Notes: a model not told the origin generated them from the letters alone. DNA of 64,000 bases from Pycnopodia helianthoides (GCA_032158295.1 CM063249.1:7145195-7209194), one strand, 5' to 3'. Counted from the stretch's first letter, positions 10,651 through 40,547 are shown. Program-made: numbers and translations.

Positions 10651-10901
10651 TTATGGGACCGCTGCATACGCACGGTACTCGTCGTCGGCCTGCTGCCACT
10701 CCAAGCTGACGGGCCGGGCGTAGGCGTTGCACTGTCCCCCTGGAGCCCAGTCGAAGAGATCACAACCTGGGTAGTTCGTGCAGACCCGGGCGCAATGAAA
10801 AACACTCGTCGCTGCCGTCGTCGTCAGCGGGACTTGGTTCTTAACGGCGCATCCATCGCAAATCCTGTTGAAAGAGGTCGGCGTAGAGAGGCCACCCTGG
10901 A
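10651..10901 (-). CDS. PAN/Apple-like cysteine-rich protein, terminal exon
   Basis: An acceptor cattacag precedes 10901 and the frame runs 251 nt to TAA at 10651-10653. After a split codon it encodes 82 residues. Key parts are NRICDGCAVKNQ, then SVFHCARVCTNYPGCDLFDW and GGQCNAYARP. The spacing CARxC-x4-PGC-x2-FxW-x6-C is what PAN/Apple domains show; these bind proteins or carbohydrates outside the cell. The GC-rich, codon-like composition contrasts with the surrounding AT-rich DNA. The tail EWQQADDEYRAYAAVP is acidic/aromatic and ends the protein. The upstream exon must end with one leftover base; the candidate at 15267-15404 leaves two, so at least one more exon would lie between if they belong together. 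The product is probably secreted; its function is unknown. Confidence 0.65.
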
Positions 10902-12034
10902 CTGTAATGAAAGAAAGTCACAAGTTTTAACTAATGGACCCCCTTCACTCTAAACACTGTTAAGTTTCAATTCAACACTTTAGAGAGTGCGGTATTTGTA
11001 GTGTTTTTAAACTTGTGCGAGCAATGTAATTTTTCTTCTATTTGATGGAGAGTAATACAATTCCTTATTTCAATGGCTTAGTCTATCAAATTTAGATTTA
11101 TCTTTACATTTACACTGTCAAAGTTGATTCATACTGTAAAGTTATAACTCCTAATATCAGACCAATTCATTTCATCACCGCAAGCTTTAAAGGGTGTTGA
11201 ATATAACACCTTATAGTTTTTATAGTGTTGCACTTACTTCAGACATAGACTTGATTTCAAGTCTGAGATCGCGGTTTTTTCTCTGAACCAGCTACGCAAA
11301 AACAGCCCCCCCCCCGCAGATTGGCTACCACACTCCCTAATTCGAGATCGAAGGTTAAGTTCAGAGGAATTTCCACAAGACGGTGCTGTTTCAGGCAATG
11401 CTGGATCAGGTAGACTTTTACTAAACCACGATCGCAAACTTGGAACAAAGTCTACCTCAAACGCGGATTTGTTTATAGTCCATCAGTGCAATGATTTTGC
11501 AGCTTTGTGCAAAAAGCCTGCATGACGACGTGGTATGAGCAGACAAACTTGGCACACCAAAAAAGGAATACATTACATAAGTGTCTTCTCTGAAGTGGCT
11601 AGAAACGAATTTGTCCTACATGATCAAGGCCAAACGCTTGCATATTTTGCTCCCGTAAAAACAAAATTGCAGCCTGTTATAAATAGCCTTGGCAGCTATT
11701 TTTCAAAATGGCCGCCATTTTGCATATTATGGGAAGTAATACATCAACATTTTCCTTTTTTGCGTCTGTAAGTTTGCAGGGTCTAAGAGCTCAAAAAAGC
11801 AACATCGAAAGTATCAAATTTTCAGGTTTCACATTGTCAAAATGGCAGCCACACAATATTGTTCAAAGAATGGTGGCCATTTTGCATGACACGACACGGG
11901 AAGTAAGGGTGTCGCAATTTTCATGTTGCTGTCTGTATGGGTTAAGAGTCTAACCGTTCAAAAGAAGCACTTTTGAAAGTGGTCATATCTAAAAGCATCT
12001 GATTATAAAAAACATTTAAAAGCTGACCTTAGCC
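10902..12034. other. probable intron of PAN-like gene
   Basis: No confident exon. Minus-strand open frames at 11234-11448 have a donor-like gtaagt nearby (11232-11237) but no recognisable protein. The words aaaatggc and ccattttgcat recur around 11705-11890 and again near 13925-14700, suggesting an old diverged repeat. Confidence 0.35.
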
Positions 12035-12423
12035 TTAAAAGAGCATTACAGAATTGGTAAGAAAAAAACTTGTAAAATATACTTTTTGATCACAGATTTA
12101 CATAAAACTTACACGGTCTATAATGATAATGATAGTAGAAAACATCCCTTGAAATATTTATGTCTGAAATGCCATATTTGATGAGAAATTAATAAACTAA
12201 TTTTCCGATTGGAGTTTATCGCTCAGTGAGCGTTTTATTCATTTGTTGAATCTATATGATTTCGTGCAAATGTGTAATCGCACTATTTTCTCGTGACCAG
12301 ATGGCCGATCGATCTCAAACTTCTACAGGTTTGTCAGTTTATGTATATGGTGGATTACATAAAGTGCTTACACTGCCAGCAACTGTTTTGTTAGCAAAAA
12401 CCAATTCTGTAATGTCCCTTTAA
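12035..12423 (+). mobile_element. TTAA MITE group A, copy 2
   Basis: Same orientation as copy 1. Left TTAA-AAGAGCATTACAG (slightly mutated tip) and right CTGTAATGTCCCT-TTAA. The interior matches copy 1 over its full length with scattered substitutions and a short deletion near 12280. Confidence 0.9.
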
Positions 12424-12439
12424 TCAAGGCTGTCTCACT

Positions 12440-12620
12440 TGCGCTATCCTCAACTCAGGTGATAAGGGGAATTTTGTCCCCCGGTGTTTGTGCGGCTAAT
12501 TAACATGGGCTGAAGGAAGTTGAGTCAAGAGAGGGCGCTATCAGACGAAAATGTGAGGACAAATCTCCAGGGGACGGAATCTCCTGCCACACCGGCGCGC
12601 CTTGATCAAGGCTACCTTAA
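12440..12620. repeat. dispersed repeat shared with 49085-49260
   Basis: The words gttgagtcaagagagggcgct and gaatcctgccac-like segments, read in parts, recur at about 49172-49262 (gttgactcaaaagagg, gctatcagaag, cctgccaca). Ends are not clear; no coding capacity. Confidence 0.5.
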
Positions 12621-12941
12621 AACTCGATTTCTCTAACTAGTGCATTCTGTGATGGAAGCAATTAAAAAAGAGGTAATACTGGGCTCATTTGACGATAACA
12701 TTGTGTGACTGTGACAAGTTACTATAATTTATTTCTATTGACGTGACTCGCGATCTTATCTTATGGCAGATTCGTAGTCTCATGCGAGCTTTGATAACCG
12801 ATGAATTCCTTTTAACAAGTTTGCAGATTGAACATAATTACCTCGTGGTCGATGAGGAAAGATCTACTGCCAAAATGCGCTTCCCTTAATTTCAGCAATT
12901 TCAAACTCGTCGATTTTCAATACCTTTAACCCCCCCAAAAA

Positions 12942-12976
12942 ATATATATATACATATAGAGAGAGAGAGAGAGATA
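12942..12976. repeat. (TA)n(GA)n microsatellite
   Basis: An alternating atatatatata run is followed by gagagagagagaga. Simple sequence only. Confidence 0.9.
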
Positions 12977-13189
12977 TTTTTAGCTCACCAAACGGTTTTA
13001 TCACAAGTCCGTCCCAATCATTTTGCAATTTGCCTTTGCTATCTAAATTAAGTGTAAAGTAGTCAATATAGCCCTAAATGAACTGTGTCTTAACGAACAC
13101 TTCGCCCCTCTGTAATGGCGCCTCTCTTGTCACGCGTTGCCATTGTGATTAAGATGTAAATATTAAGGCCTTGCTGTTTCCACGTGACC

Positions 13190-13357
13190 AGGGGTCGATA
13201 TCACAAAACTCTTCCTAACTTAGGACTAGTCCTAGGCAATGCTAAGAGATAGGACTAGTCCTAAGTACTGGTCCTAACTTAGGACTAGTCCTATGTCTTA
13301 GCATTGCCTAGGACTAGTCCTAAGTTTATAGGAAGAGTTTTGTGAAATCGACCCCTG
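13190..13357. mobile_element. foldback MITE of CTTAGGACTAGTCCTA type
   Basis: A 168-bp near-perfect palindrome: ggggtcgatatcacaaaac at the left is matched by gttttgtgaaatcgacccc at the right. The arms contain repeated taggactagtccta units, each itself palindromic, and a shared ggcaatgctaag. Each strand can fold on itself almost completely. A relative sits at 33205-33370. Confidence 0.9.
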
Positions 13358-13645
13358 ATGTACATTTTTCCTTTTTTTGTTTTCCTGATTAAACACCAGA
13401 GACGCTGTTAATGGAAAAAATCGATTTCGAGGTAGTTGTGGGAAATTTAAACCCAACTCACTGCCAGTCGGTATTCGTTACTCTAAAGAACCTCATAGAC
13501 ATCGTGCTTTATCAATCTGTATTTCATTCTCGGGCTACACCAATCTCTGCTATTTTAGTCCAGCAGCTAAGGGAAACTTCGATCCCGTTGTAGTTCAATC
13601 ATACCAATGTTATGCACACCGTTTAAGGAACACCAAGACCAAGAC

Positions 13646-13710
13646 CAAGACCAGGGCCCAATTTCATAGAGCTGCTCAAGCATAAAAAAAGTAACTAATT
13701 AAAGCAAGAG
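13646..13710. mobile_element. left half of CATAGAGCTGC hairpin MITE
   Basis: Starts gggcccaatttcatagagct followed by gctcaagcataaaa. The matching right half (agcagctctatgg) is about 1.2 kb away at 14881-15005, so the element appears split by later insertions that include the MITE at 14131-14468. Confidence 0.5.
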
Positions 13711-14130
13711 AACTTGGTGGACATAGGGAAGGGCCTTGTAGGATTTTTTTACACAATGGAACAATGGACACCAAGTTTTTCTTTGTTCAACTTGGACCCA
13801 CAGAGGAATTCTTTAGAACAACAATAGCAGGACCCCACATATTCAATCCGTACGGTTGTGTGCGCATGTGTTTTATACCAAAACTCCACAAATTAGACCT
13901 TCAATGACCTTGGAGCCCATTTTCAAAATGACCACCATTTTGCATCATAATTTGGGCAGTAAGTGGTCTAAAGTCTACTTTTTTGTGTTTAAATGTAAGC
14001 TTGCAAAAAAAGCTTAATCGAAAGTACAAAACGTTTAGGTCCCTCATTTCTAAAATGGCGCCATATTCGTTCGAAATGGTGGTATTTATATTTATTTATT
14101 TTTGTACTTATTTGTGTTTAAAGACAAAGT

Positions 14131-14468
14131 AATAGCCCTGTACACTATTGGTAAGATCGAAAAACACAATGTTCACAGATTCACACATAACTTACATGAT
14201 TTAAAGTAAGTAATGGTAGAAAGGGTTCCTTAAAATATTTCTGCCTAAAATGCTATCGTTTCTGAGAAACGAGTAAAACAATAGTAATTATCGCGCGCGA
14301 TAATTTGAAAAACAGAAAAACATAAGATCTCTTTTCACTATTTTCTCGTGACCTCGATGACCAATTGAGCTCAAACTTTCACAGGTTTGTTTGTTCATGC
14401 ATATGTTTAATCACACAAAATGTGGACACTGATTTTGAGCTGTTACCAAAAGTGTACAATACCTTTAA
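14131..14468 (+). mobile_element. TTAA MITE group B, copy 1
   Basis: Begins agccctgtacactattggt and ends ccaaaagtgtacaatacc-TTTAA, with imperfect inverted ends. An internal palindrome ttatcgcgcgcgataa lies near 14288. Nearly identical to 18943-19283. The left TTAA is mutated here. Confidence 0.8.
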
Positions 14469-14880
14469 CAATGATATAAAAATAACTACTTGCAAAATAA
14501 AAAATACTATGCATGCACATCTTTCTTCCCAAGTTATTGTGTAGTATCAATATGCAATATATGGCCACCATTTTTAAACTAGGTGACCTTTAAGTCTTAC
14601 ACTTTTGAACTGTTACACTCACAATAAAAAACACCACAGTTAAAATTCTATACCTCTCAATTCTAAGTTACCGTATAGTATCAATATGCAAAATGGCCGC
14701 CATGTAAAAATCCGGCATGCGGTTTTTGAAAATGGAGACCATTTCAAAAACTTTCCTTCTTTTTTTACTGACACCCAAATAAAGATTCTAGAACAAAAAC
14801 TCTTAGTTTTAAACAAATATGGATTCCATTTTAAGCTGAAAGTAGGCCTTTTGCTTAAAAAAAAATCTGCTAGGCAGAAA

Positions 14881-15005
14881 TGAGCAGGATATCAGTCACA
14901 AATGGTACATGTGACATGGTAGTTTGGCTGTTCTGGTAAGCATACTTTTGTTGTGCCTACATAGCATCTTTTGTGCTTAAAAGCAGCTCTATGGAAATGG
15001 GCCTG
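14881..15005. mobile_element. right half of CATAGAGCTGC hairpin MITE
   Basis: tgagcaggatatcagtcac, then catggtagtttggctg, ending gcagctctatggaaatggg. It matches the right half of the 28318-28506 copy. Confidence 0.6.
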
Positions 15006-15266
15006 GCCACATTTCAAGGCGCTACTTACAGTTACAGCAGAATTCTGCACTTATCCATCATTGTAGAGAGTGTGCAAATTTTCCCTAAATTAAAAAAAGA
15101 TCTTCCCAAAGGTTCGAAAAGTGACCATTATTCTGTACAATTCTGCGCTTCACCAGTAAAAATTAATGAGCCCGGGTAGCAATACGTGCACTCGGAGTTC
15201 CCTGAAAAGCAGATCAGCCATGAAATTGATGAAATTAGTCCCCGATTCTAAACACGATAAACTTAC

Positions 15267-15404
15267 CCGTTGTTTGGCCCGGTGTGATTTTGAGGGTGTA
15301 TAAGACCACCGCTACTGACACTATACGACGGTTCCATACACTCCATGCAGCCTTTGGTGAATAGCCTTTTCCCGTCTCCATTATTTCCTGCTACTTCGCA
15401 AACT
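15267..15404 (-). CDS. candidate cysteine-rich exon, possibly of the PAN-like gene
   Basis: A minus-strand acceptor (ctgacag) precedes 15404 and a consensus donor gtaagt follows 15267. Only one frame is open across the 138 nt, encoding VCEVAGNNGDGKRLF, then TKGCMECMEPSYSV and a glycine/histidine-rich end with NHT, a possible N-glycosylation site. Cysteine content and strand fit the extracellular protein whose last exon is at 10651-10901, but the phases (2 leaving, 1 needed) are incompatible for direct splicing. It may belong to that gene with an unseen exon between, or to another gene. Confidence 0.45.
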
Positions 15405-15720
15405 CTGTCAGTAAAACAAACGCGTAACCAACAGCACAGAGTTTGTTGTCATAAAAAGTGTGCTCGTATCCTTTTATTATTGTGTGGACATTACGATTTA
15501 TAAAAAAAAAATTATAGCGGGCAAAATTGTTACGTTAAATTGGCATGGCAACTACGGAGAGAACAACAGAGTTATGCTTCATTTGACTAATGGCTTGATT
15601 ACTTAAAATGGCTTTAAATGAGACAGATAAGACAACCTGCAGAGACAGGAGTAATTATCTGGAGACGTGTCGGTCTGAAATTAAAGCTTCGATATGAAAT
15701 GTTCAGTGTGTGCGATATGG

Positions 15721-16115
15721 TTAAAGGAACATTACAGAATTGGTTTTTGCTAACAAAACAGTTGCTGGCAGTGTAAGCACGTTATATAATCCATCATATA
15801 CATAAACTGACAAACCTGTAGAAGTTTGAGATCGATCAGCCATCTGGATCACGAGAAAATAGTGAAAAACCGATTACACATTTGCATGAAATCATATAGA
15901 GTCGACAAATGAATAAAACGCTCACTGAGCGATAAACTCCAATCTGAAAATTAGTTTATTCATTTCTCACCAAATATGGCATTTCAGACAAAAATATTTC
16001 AAGGGATGTTTTCTACTATCATCATCATTAGACCGTGTAAGTTTTATGTAAATCTGTGATCAAAAGTATAATTTTACAAGTTTTTTTTCTTACCAATTCT
16101 GTTATGTTCCTTTAA
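15721..16115 (-). mobile_element. TTAA MITE group A, copy 3 (inverted)
   Basis: TTAA-AGGAACATTACAG on the left and CTGTTATGTTCCT-TTAA on the right. The interior runs in the reverse orientation relative to copies 1 and 2 (gcactgagcg-type internal words are complemented). It lies between the PAN-like exon and the VMP1 start. Confidence 0.9.
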
Positions 16116-16363
16116 GACAATGGGAAAATGAGGATGTGACGACAACGTCCCTATTTGCAGGAAATCAGGTTATAAAGCGAAAAGACACCCGTTAAAATCG
16201 TTACATAAGGACCATGAAACATACGGTACAATAATGCGAGGGGTTAAACAACCGGCCAAGATTAGACCCTACCCATTAGAGGGGCTGTGTCGATTGGACA
16301 TTCAAAGCAGGCCTGTGGCTGTACATGTAATTGTGAACTGCCACCCAGTTACTTTTCTTGCGC

Positions 16364-16377
16364 CCCCCCCCCCCCCG
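16364..16377. repeat. poly-C tract
   Basis: About 14 cytosines. Similar tracts occur at about 22080-22113, 33630-33648, 52567-52583 and 53230-53240; such runs are prone to length error in assemblies. Confidence 0.85.
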
Positions 16378-16868
16378 TGTAAAATCTATGGAGATCGCGT
16401 GCTTGTGTACAGGAACTGGCTGAGAGTTCATAATTCCATGAACATTTTGTACAGATCATAACGACACAGCTCCTTTAACATTGTGTAATGATTGTCTAGT
16501 TCGGGGAACAGAGAGACGAAACCCCGACCTGTTGAATGTGAGCAATTGATAGTGGATGGATCATTTTTGGATGATTTTTTTTAATACAAATTTCCAATAA
16601 TTGTGCCTGTGCTTATGAAATGCTTATAATGAAAACAAAAATGTGTATATAAATGTCAAATCATGGAGGTAGAAATAGACGAAATAGACGAGAGCCTTGC
16701 AATCAAACTCATTATAGCGCCCTCTATTCCGCTCACTGTGCGCACTGAGTTCGAGACAAAACGGACTGGAGCTACTCTAATGTGCGATGGCCGTCCAATG
16801 TTGAACACGTTTCATCCGTCTGAAGCCGATGGTTCCTGATTTGTTTCAACAAATTTCTCGACATCATC

Positions 16869-34608
<17,740 letters not shown>

Positions 34609-34920
34609 GTACTACCGAATGTTGGTGCATTACCAGTACATCCTGACACCAAATGGTTCCTCTAACACTCTTAGGCTCTTTTCAAATCCACGGCTTCGGC
34701 TCTGGCTCCGGATTGGGCTTCAGGCCCAGTTTTCTTGTCTGAAACCCTGACCGCAAAGCATGCGTAAGTTAAAATAATTGAGGGAGCCAAGCTAGCCTGA
34801 GCCGATTTTGGAGCCGAAGCCGTGATTTCGAAAAGGGCCATAAAACCTTTTGGGCAAAGAAAAAACTAGAGCAGGATTTGAACCAACGACCTCTAGACTA
34901 ACATTAAGGCACTCTACCAA
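34609..34920 (+). other. VMP1: VMP1 3' untranslated region start, with an inverted repeat
   Basis: Directly follows the stop. It contains a hairpin pair, aaatccacggcttcggctc and gagccgaagccgtgattt, 34685-34830. A clear proximal AATAAA was not seen; candidates are at about 36182 and 39889, so the 3' end cannot be placed. Confidence 0.4.
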
Positions 34921-35060
34921 CTTTGATGGCTCACTTGGTAGAGCGCGGGCACGTTGATCCGGAGGTCGTTGGTTCAAATGATACTCTAGTCAGTTTTTCT
35001 TTGTTCAACCTTGAATTGTTTAAAATTTGCCAAGTCAGTTCCCCTTATGGTTTATTACTT
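34915..35060 (+). mobile_element. tRNA-derived SINE type 2, partial
   Basis: tggctcacttggtagagcg (A box), acgttgatccggaggtcgtt, ggttcaaatgatactctag (mutated B box), then tttttctttgttcaacc and gtttattacttga, a body shared with 57300-57390. The segment just upstream (34866-34920) carries the reverse complement of the head, giving a small inverted repeat. Confidence 0.65.
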
Positions 35061-35090
35061 GATACTCTTAAAATCCTTGTGTGACACACA

Positions 35091-35405
35091 TCATATGAGA
35101 CCTTATGTATTGGGTGCCAAGTGAAAGGACATGAGGCTTCTAATACCTTTGTATTACACTCATCATACGAGACCTTATGTATTGGGTGCCAAGTGTAAGG
35201 ACATGAGGCTCCTAATACCTTTGTACTACACTCATCATACGAGACCTTATGTATTGGGTGCCAAGTGTAAGGACATGAGGCTCCTAATACCTTTCTATTA
35301 AACTCATCATACGAGACCTTATGTATTGGGTGCCAAGTGGAAGGACATGAGGCTCCTTATACCTTTGTATTACACTCATCATATGAGACCTTATGCATTG
35401 AGGGC
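35091..35405. repeat. 72-bp tandem repeat, about 4.4 units
   Basis: The word catacgagaccttatg recurs at a constant 72-base step (35091, 35163, 35235, 35307, 35379). Units also contain gtgccaagtg and aaggacatgaggct with few changes. 72 is divisible by 3, so open frames across it are artefacts. It may lie in the VMP1 3' untranslated region. Confidence 0.93.
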
Positions 35406-37455
35406 CAGTTTTAGAGGGCTAGTGTACCCCCAATTGCTCCAGGTTGAAAGTCGACAACCCCAGAGGCACAATATTGGACCATTTTTCAACAATCCATAAA
35501 AACCCATGACCTTCATCTCTTTGATTTACAGAAAAAGTTGCAGGTATACATTTGATTGATTTTTATTGATGAGGCTTCGCGCATGAGCTTCTCTCTATGT
35601 AGTGTGGGGCACCCATAGTGATATACGTTTTTCTGTTTGGTAACTATAAGTTCACCATGTGCACATTTTTCACAGACAGTCTGCTCTTTTAACACTGTTT
35701 GCCGACAGAAAACAGAGTTCACAGATACCGGACAGTTTACATTCTGGTGCCGTGGATTGTGTCATGTCCTGTGGGCCCAAGAGGTTTGAGGGAACCTCAT
35801 TTGGCTGACTATTGTTCGTATCCTCAACCCCTGTTGGGGACTTTTTTAGTAGAGAAATATTATTTGGATAACTTGTTTTTTTTATGATTAGTAATGGTGT
35901 TCGTTGTAGTTTATGATGATGACAATTCATGCAGCTGCTTGACTTGTGTAATATTAAAATGCACTAATCGTATTCTAGCCCTACCATATCTCTTTAAGAA
36001 ACTCCAAGTACATGTATTCACCCTTCTTCATGGAAGAAAGTAATGCCGACATTTTCTTAACCATCCTCAGTAGATTACTCACAACGTTCGGTAGATTACC
36101 ACAGCGTACATCAGTAAAAAAAAAAAAAAGACCAATAGTCTGATAGCTTCAATGCACCTTTTCATTCCTTGCCAAAAACAAATAAAAGAACTAGCTTCTC
36201 ATTCTGTTCAACAACAAAACTGTCGTACTTGAAAGTGAGGTTGTTCTTGCAAATTGACAAAAATAGTCTGTTCACACATCAACAAAACCTTGGCATTCAG
36301 GGAAAAGATGGCTGACTGTGTGTAAGGGGGAGGGGATCAATGCTAGGGAAGCTTACAGTCGTGTCGTTTGGGTCTATCTGTTCATGCGTATAGCCCGATG
36401 TTCTAGCAATGCATTGATTCCCAGCGAGTGATTTGGAGATATTGTAGAATGGACACCTCATGTCCCCCTAGGTCAGACTGGGAGTCACTGGTGGAGTTGC
36501 ATGGATGGGGGCAGTAGGATTGATCCATTACGCCCCCCCGCTGTAGCAACTGTGGTCATGTCTTGAACGTCGTCAGTGCTGTGCAAAAACTGAACTGCCA
36601 CACACAGTGCATAATGAAGCAATCAAAAAGACACCACTTCGTTCCTATTTTGTAATGAAATTTCGCTTGTCGGACATTGTTCATCTTCTAGGTTCAGTTG
36701 TGATTGGTAAATGCAAGGAGCAAAGCTAATTGTATGAATTCACTGATTAGTGCATTATTGGTATACTGATGGATAATTTGTTTGATAATCTGATAGTTTA
36801 GCGGTCTGTATTATGTTTATTTTCATTTATTAAAAGTCCACCTTGATTAAGTTACTAACTGTTTAAATCCTTATTGGGCATGGTCCATGATAACGCTTTG
36901 TTAAGATGCTGCTTATCAAAAGGAGTGAGAGCACAAAGAAAGGCACTAGCGCCTTGTTCATCTTATAGCATTTGTGTGTTTTACGGGAAATCCTGTAGTT
37001 ATGCAGATATGGGTTGAAACTATCAACCTTGGCAAATAGATCAGTCAACAGAAACTCACTTGAAGTTGAGAATCACTAAGAAATTTATTTCACTTATTAC
37101 GGGGAAAATGACGAAAGTTAAATGACCCACTAAAATCCTGCAGTGCAACTATAGGAATCCTATTGTATACAATATTAGAAAATGTGTAATTGTTTAATGG
37201 AGTTCTATAAATCTTTCAAAGAAAGATCTAAGAGTTTGTTTTTGTGAAATGTGTTGAAGTTCCTTGAAACTTAATTGATAATGAGTTTTTCTTCAAAAAA
37301 CCAATGCTGTGGTAACCCTTTTAATAACCGCCTGTGTGACTAGGAATGTGAGACTAACATGACATGACTAATCCACGTACATTTTTAATCGATATTCAAG
37401 AGTTGTCATGACGATGTTCAAAAATGTAAAGCATTGGCTCAGGACTGTTAGGTTG
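35406..37455. other. intergenic or 3' UTR stretch without a recognised gene
   Basis: No spliceable exon or known repeat stands out. It may be partly VMP1 3' untranslated sequence. Open frames of 60-86 codons here have no motif. Confidence 0.4.
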
Positions 37456-37912
37456 TTAAAGGGACACGTTGCCTTGGATTGGATGCTTTGGGGATAAAAA
37501 GTGTTTCTTATAAAATTAATACGGTGTTGGAAAGATGCTTTAAAAGTAGAATCCACACAAGTATCCCTCGAAATTGTGTGGTTTTCCTTTTGCTTCGTGA
37601 ACTAACAAATTCTGCCATTTTGTAGAACGAAGATTTTGACTCGACAAAATAGCGGGCCATGTTAGTCACAAAGTAAAAGGAAAACCACACAGTTTCGAGG
37701 GATAATCGTGTGAATCATTTGTGCTTTTTTTCCTAGAAACTGAAATTTTCTTTTTGCCAAACAATTACTTTGGAGACCAATCTTGATCAATAAACTCTGT
37801 TTACAAGGAGCTACAAAAACACGCAAAACCCATTTTATAAAATCCATACGCACTGCACCAACGACTTTGTAGTCCTGAGCTGATGAAAAATTAAACACTG
37901 TTTCCATTGTAC
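37456..37912. mobile_element. TTAA-type MITE relative, GGGACACGTTGCCTTGG end
   Basis: Left end ttaaagggacacgttgcctt. Internally tcgaaattgtgtggttttcc and ggaaaaccacacagtttcga form a hairpin (37568-37702). The right end is not clear; a short gccttggatt mirror (ccaaggcaac) appears far downstream at about 38549, so the element may be disrupted. Confidence 0.5.
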
Positions 37913-40359
37913 CCAGATCTCAGTTTCAGAATGCAGTGCTTGTAAAGCGCAGGATTCGGGTCATACGAGTCGAGCTGAGCCATGCATAAAGGTGTGTCCA
38001 GAGCCCAATAAAGCTGTTTACCTGTAAGCCAAATTTGTATGCTTACTATATAGCAGGAAAATGTGCATATGCAAAAGTGTATTTCATAAAAATCACGAAG
38101 AGTTCGCACTGTGTGTGCGCATTCATAATGGATCGGCCTTGTTGTGTGCTTACTAGAATCGCTGGAAGTTAGCGCGCATTTTGCTTTTGCAATAAGCTGT
38201 GTTTATGAAGTAGAGACTGTTTTAACGGCTACTCTGTAAGCAGAAAACCTATGCTTACATATTTGTTCACTAAATTGGCCATAGATGTCTAAACATTCCT
38301 TTGTTATGATGGTTTTATGTGAGCCAATGACAAATTACACCACTGGTTTCCTCTCAGAATGAAGCGGTAATTCCATTGAGTTGCACTGCCTTGCCTGGTA
38401 CCTGTTGCCATCCCCTAATCTCACACTTGTTCGTCTGCCTGCCAGGTCTTGCCCATTTCCAGAGTTTGTTTCAAACTTGATGAAATCAAGTTGCTGACGC
38501 AAATAAGTGACATTCTTTTTGGTGTAATGCCCAGGGGCCATGTCACCCAAGGCAACTTACAGGCAACCAGGCAATCACCAAGAAGAACAGGCATTCATAG
38601 TTGAATTTTCACATGATTTACTTGGTAAGACTGTGTTGTGAAAATTAATGACTCCTGTGCTACCAAAGCATTCCTTTTGCATGCAGTGCAGTGGGTTGCC
38701 TCCAAGTTGCCTGTAACTATTCCTGTAAATATATTGAGGTGTACTGCGGTTATACCAACATGAATGGGAGAAAGTTGTATTGTTTGACCCCTAATTTGTT
38801 TGCATTCACATTTCTTTTACTTGCATCGGAACCTCTCATAGCCAAGTAGTCTATATTACATCAGAAACAAGTTCTTATTGAGGCCAGAATGTGGGTTAAA
38901 ATCCTTTGTTTTGTGTTTCAAGACATACAGTCTTAGTGCCTTTGTGTTGTGTAATAAAGTATAGAATGCTGTGTACATCATGTGTTTTCTGGACCCACTT
39001 TAGGCTACATACATCTGCTGCTCACTTTGACTTAAGTACACAGAACTTTTGTTTACAAATTCACTTGGTACACAAATATTTGCTTACATAGAGCAGGGGC
39101 CAGTTTTATAGCAGAAGTATATCAGCATAGATGCATTTCACAAAATGGTCTCAAGAATACTTGACAGTGCTTGTGTTTTTGTGTGTTTACATTGAATTGG
39201 CGTTATTGCACCACTCGCCTGCTTACAAGAACTGCTGGCAGGTTTTAGCATGCCTTTTCCTATTTTATGAAGCAATAGCTAAAACTGCTGCTTAATACAG
39301 GCTTGATGAACCAGGCCCCAGGTGACCAGCCAAATTGTCATGATTATCATTACTTGTGACTGGTACCCCGGTAATGTCCGTAATCGTTCAAAGTAAACTC
39401 TCTGTGCAATGAATTGGCACCTGGTGATTCTATAAGATTTCAGAACCGTAATTTTCAGACCATAAGCCGCCCGGGACATAAGCCATGGAGCGTCCTGAAG
39501 GCTTGAATATATATTCATAAGCGGCAGGTTTTGGGCCAAAAATTACGGTATCATAATTTAACAGGTTTGTGAAAATATTGTGTTTAAACATTTTGAATTA
39601 CACCTGCCAATAGCCTAATTGTTGTGTGTTATTTGTTGTTACAATGTTGCATTCTATTTTATACACTAGGCCAGCTGCAAACTTATCAACAATCTTGTTG
39701 TTTTCCATCACATAAAGTCAACAGATATCCAGTTTTATTGGGGCATTTATGATCAAGTGGCATATTTATAATTAACTATATTGTGGTCCAAGGTATAAGA
39801 GTTTTAATCTGTATATTTTGATTGTATTGAATTCAAAACCCTGTTGGATTAAGGTGACATTTTTCATTGTTTATGTTATAGAAATCAATAAATGAACGAA
39901 TTTATTGACAGATTAAGACAGTGTGGACGATTGTTGAGTAATGAGACACTAGGTGGCAGCAGACTCACTGGATGAATGTCCACTGTTCACGGTGTTCTGT
40001 GCATATGCATATTTCCAAGAACAATGCTTGGTAATTAAAGTCTGCTGCTACTTAGGGTTCCCAAAAGTCTCCTATTGAGTATTTGTGGCTTTTTTTCCGT
40101 GACATTGTACATTGTAAGAACAGTGAAATACAAGAACTAGAGCCAACATGTGAGAACAAACACGTCGGTCAGAGACACGGACACAATTAAGCTTATAGGG
40201 TTAATTGTTGGTGAGTAACTGTGCTAACGCTAACCTTTTAGTCAATATCTTTGTCTTGATGCATTGTTAAAGAGATTCCTGAGACCAAAATCTCAACTTT
40301 TATGCAGATTGTTAAAGTCTCCATCACAGGCCTTCAGGTCACTCACCATTCGTCTACGC
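37913..40359. other. intergenic stretch without a recognised gene
   Basis: AT-rich, no convincing exons. It includes a fragment of the ataagccgcccggg repeat near 39462 (also around 20133) and a possible AATAAA at about 39889. Confidence 0.4.
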
Positions 40360-40530
40360 CCTGGGCCCAATTTCATAGAGCTTACCAGTGAAGTTTTGCT
40401 TACAAGAATAAGGTTACCAGCCAAAGTGCAATGTCACATGTACCATCTGTGACTGGTATCCTGCTCGATTACACTTGGCAAATATTTTTAAGCATTTTTT
40501 CTGCATAAAAAGTAGCTCTAGAAAAATTTT
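40360..40530. mobile_element. CATAGAGC MITE abutting the satellite
   Basis: gggcccaatttcatagagct on the left; ctgtgactggtatcctgctc inside; aaaagtagctcta at the right with the terminal aaattgggc lost. It ends about 20 bases before the first satellite unit. Confidence 0.65.
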
Positions 40531-40547
40531 GACCACGATCACGAAAT

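Noticed and set aside
34609..40360. A miR-21-type hairpin downstream of VMP1, as in vertebrates
   Set aside because: I looked for the mature sequence start agcttat in a hairpin context; the only match (near 40190) has no suitable pairing.
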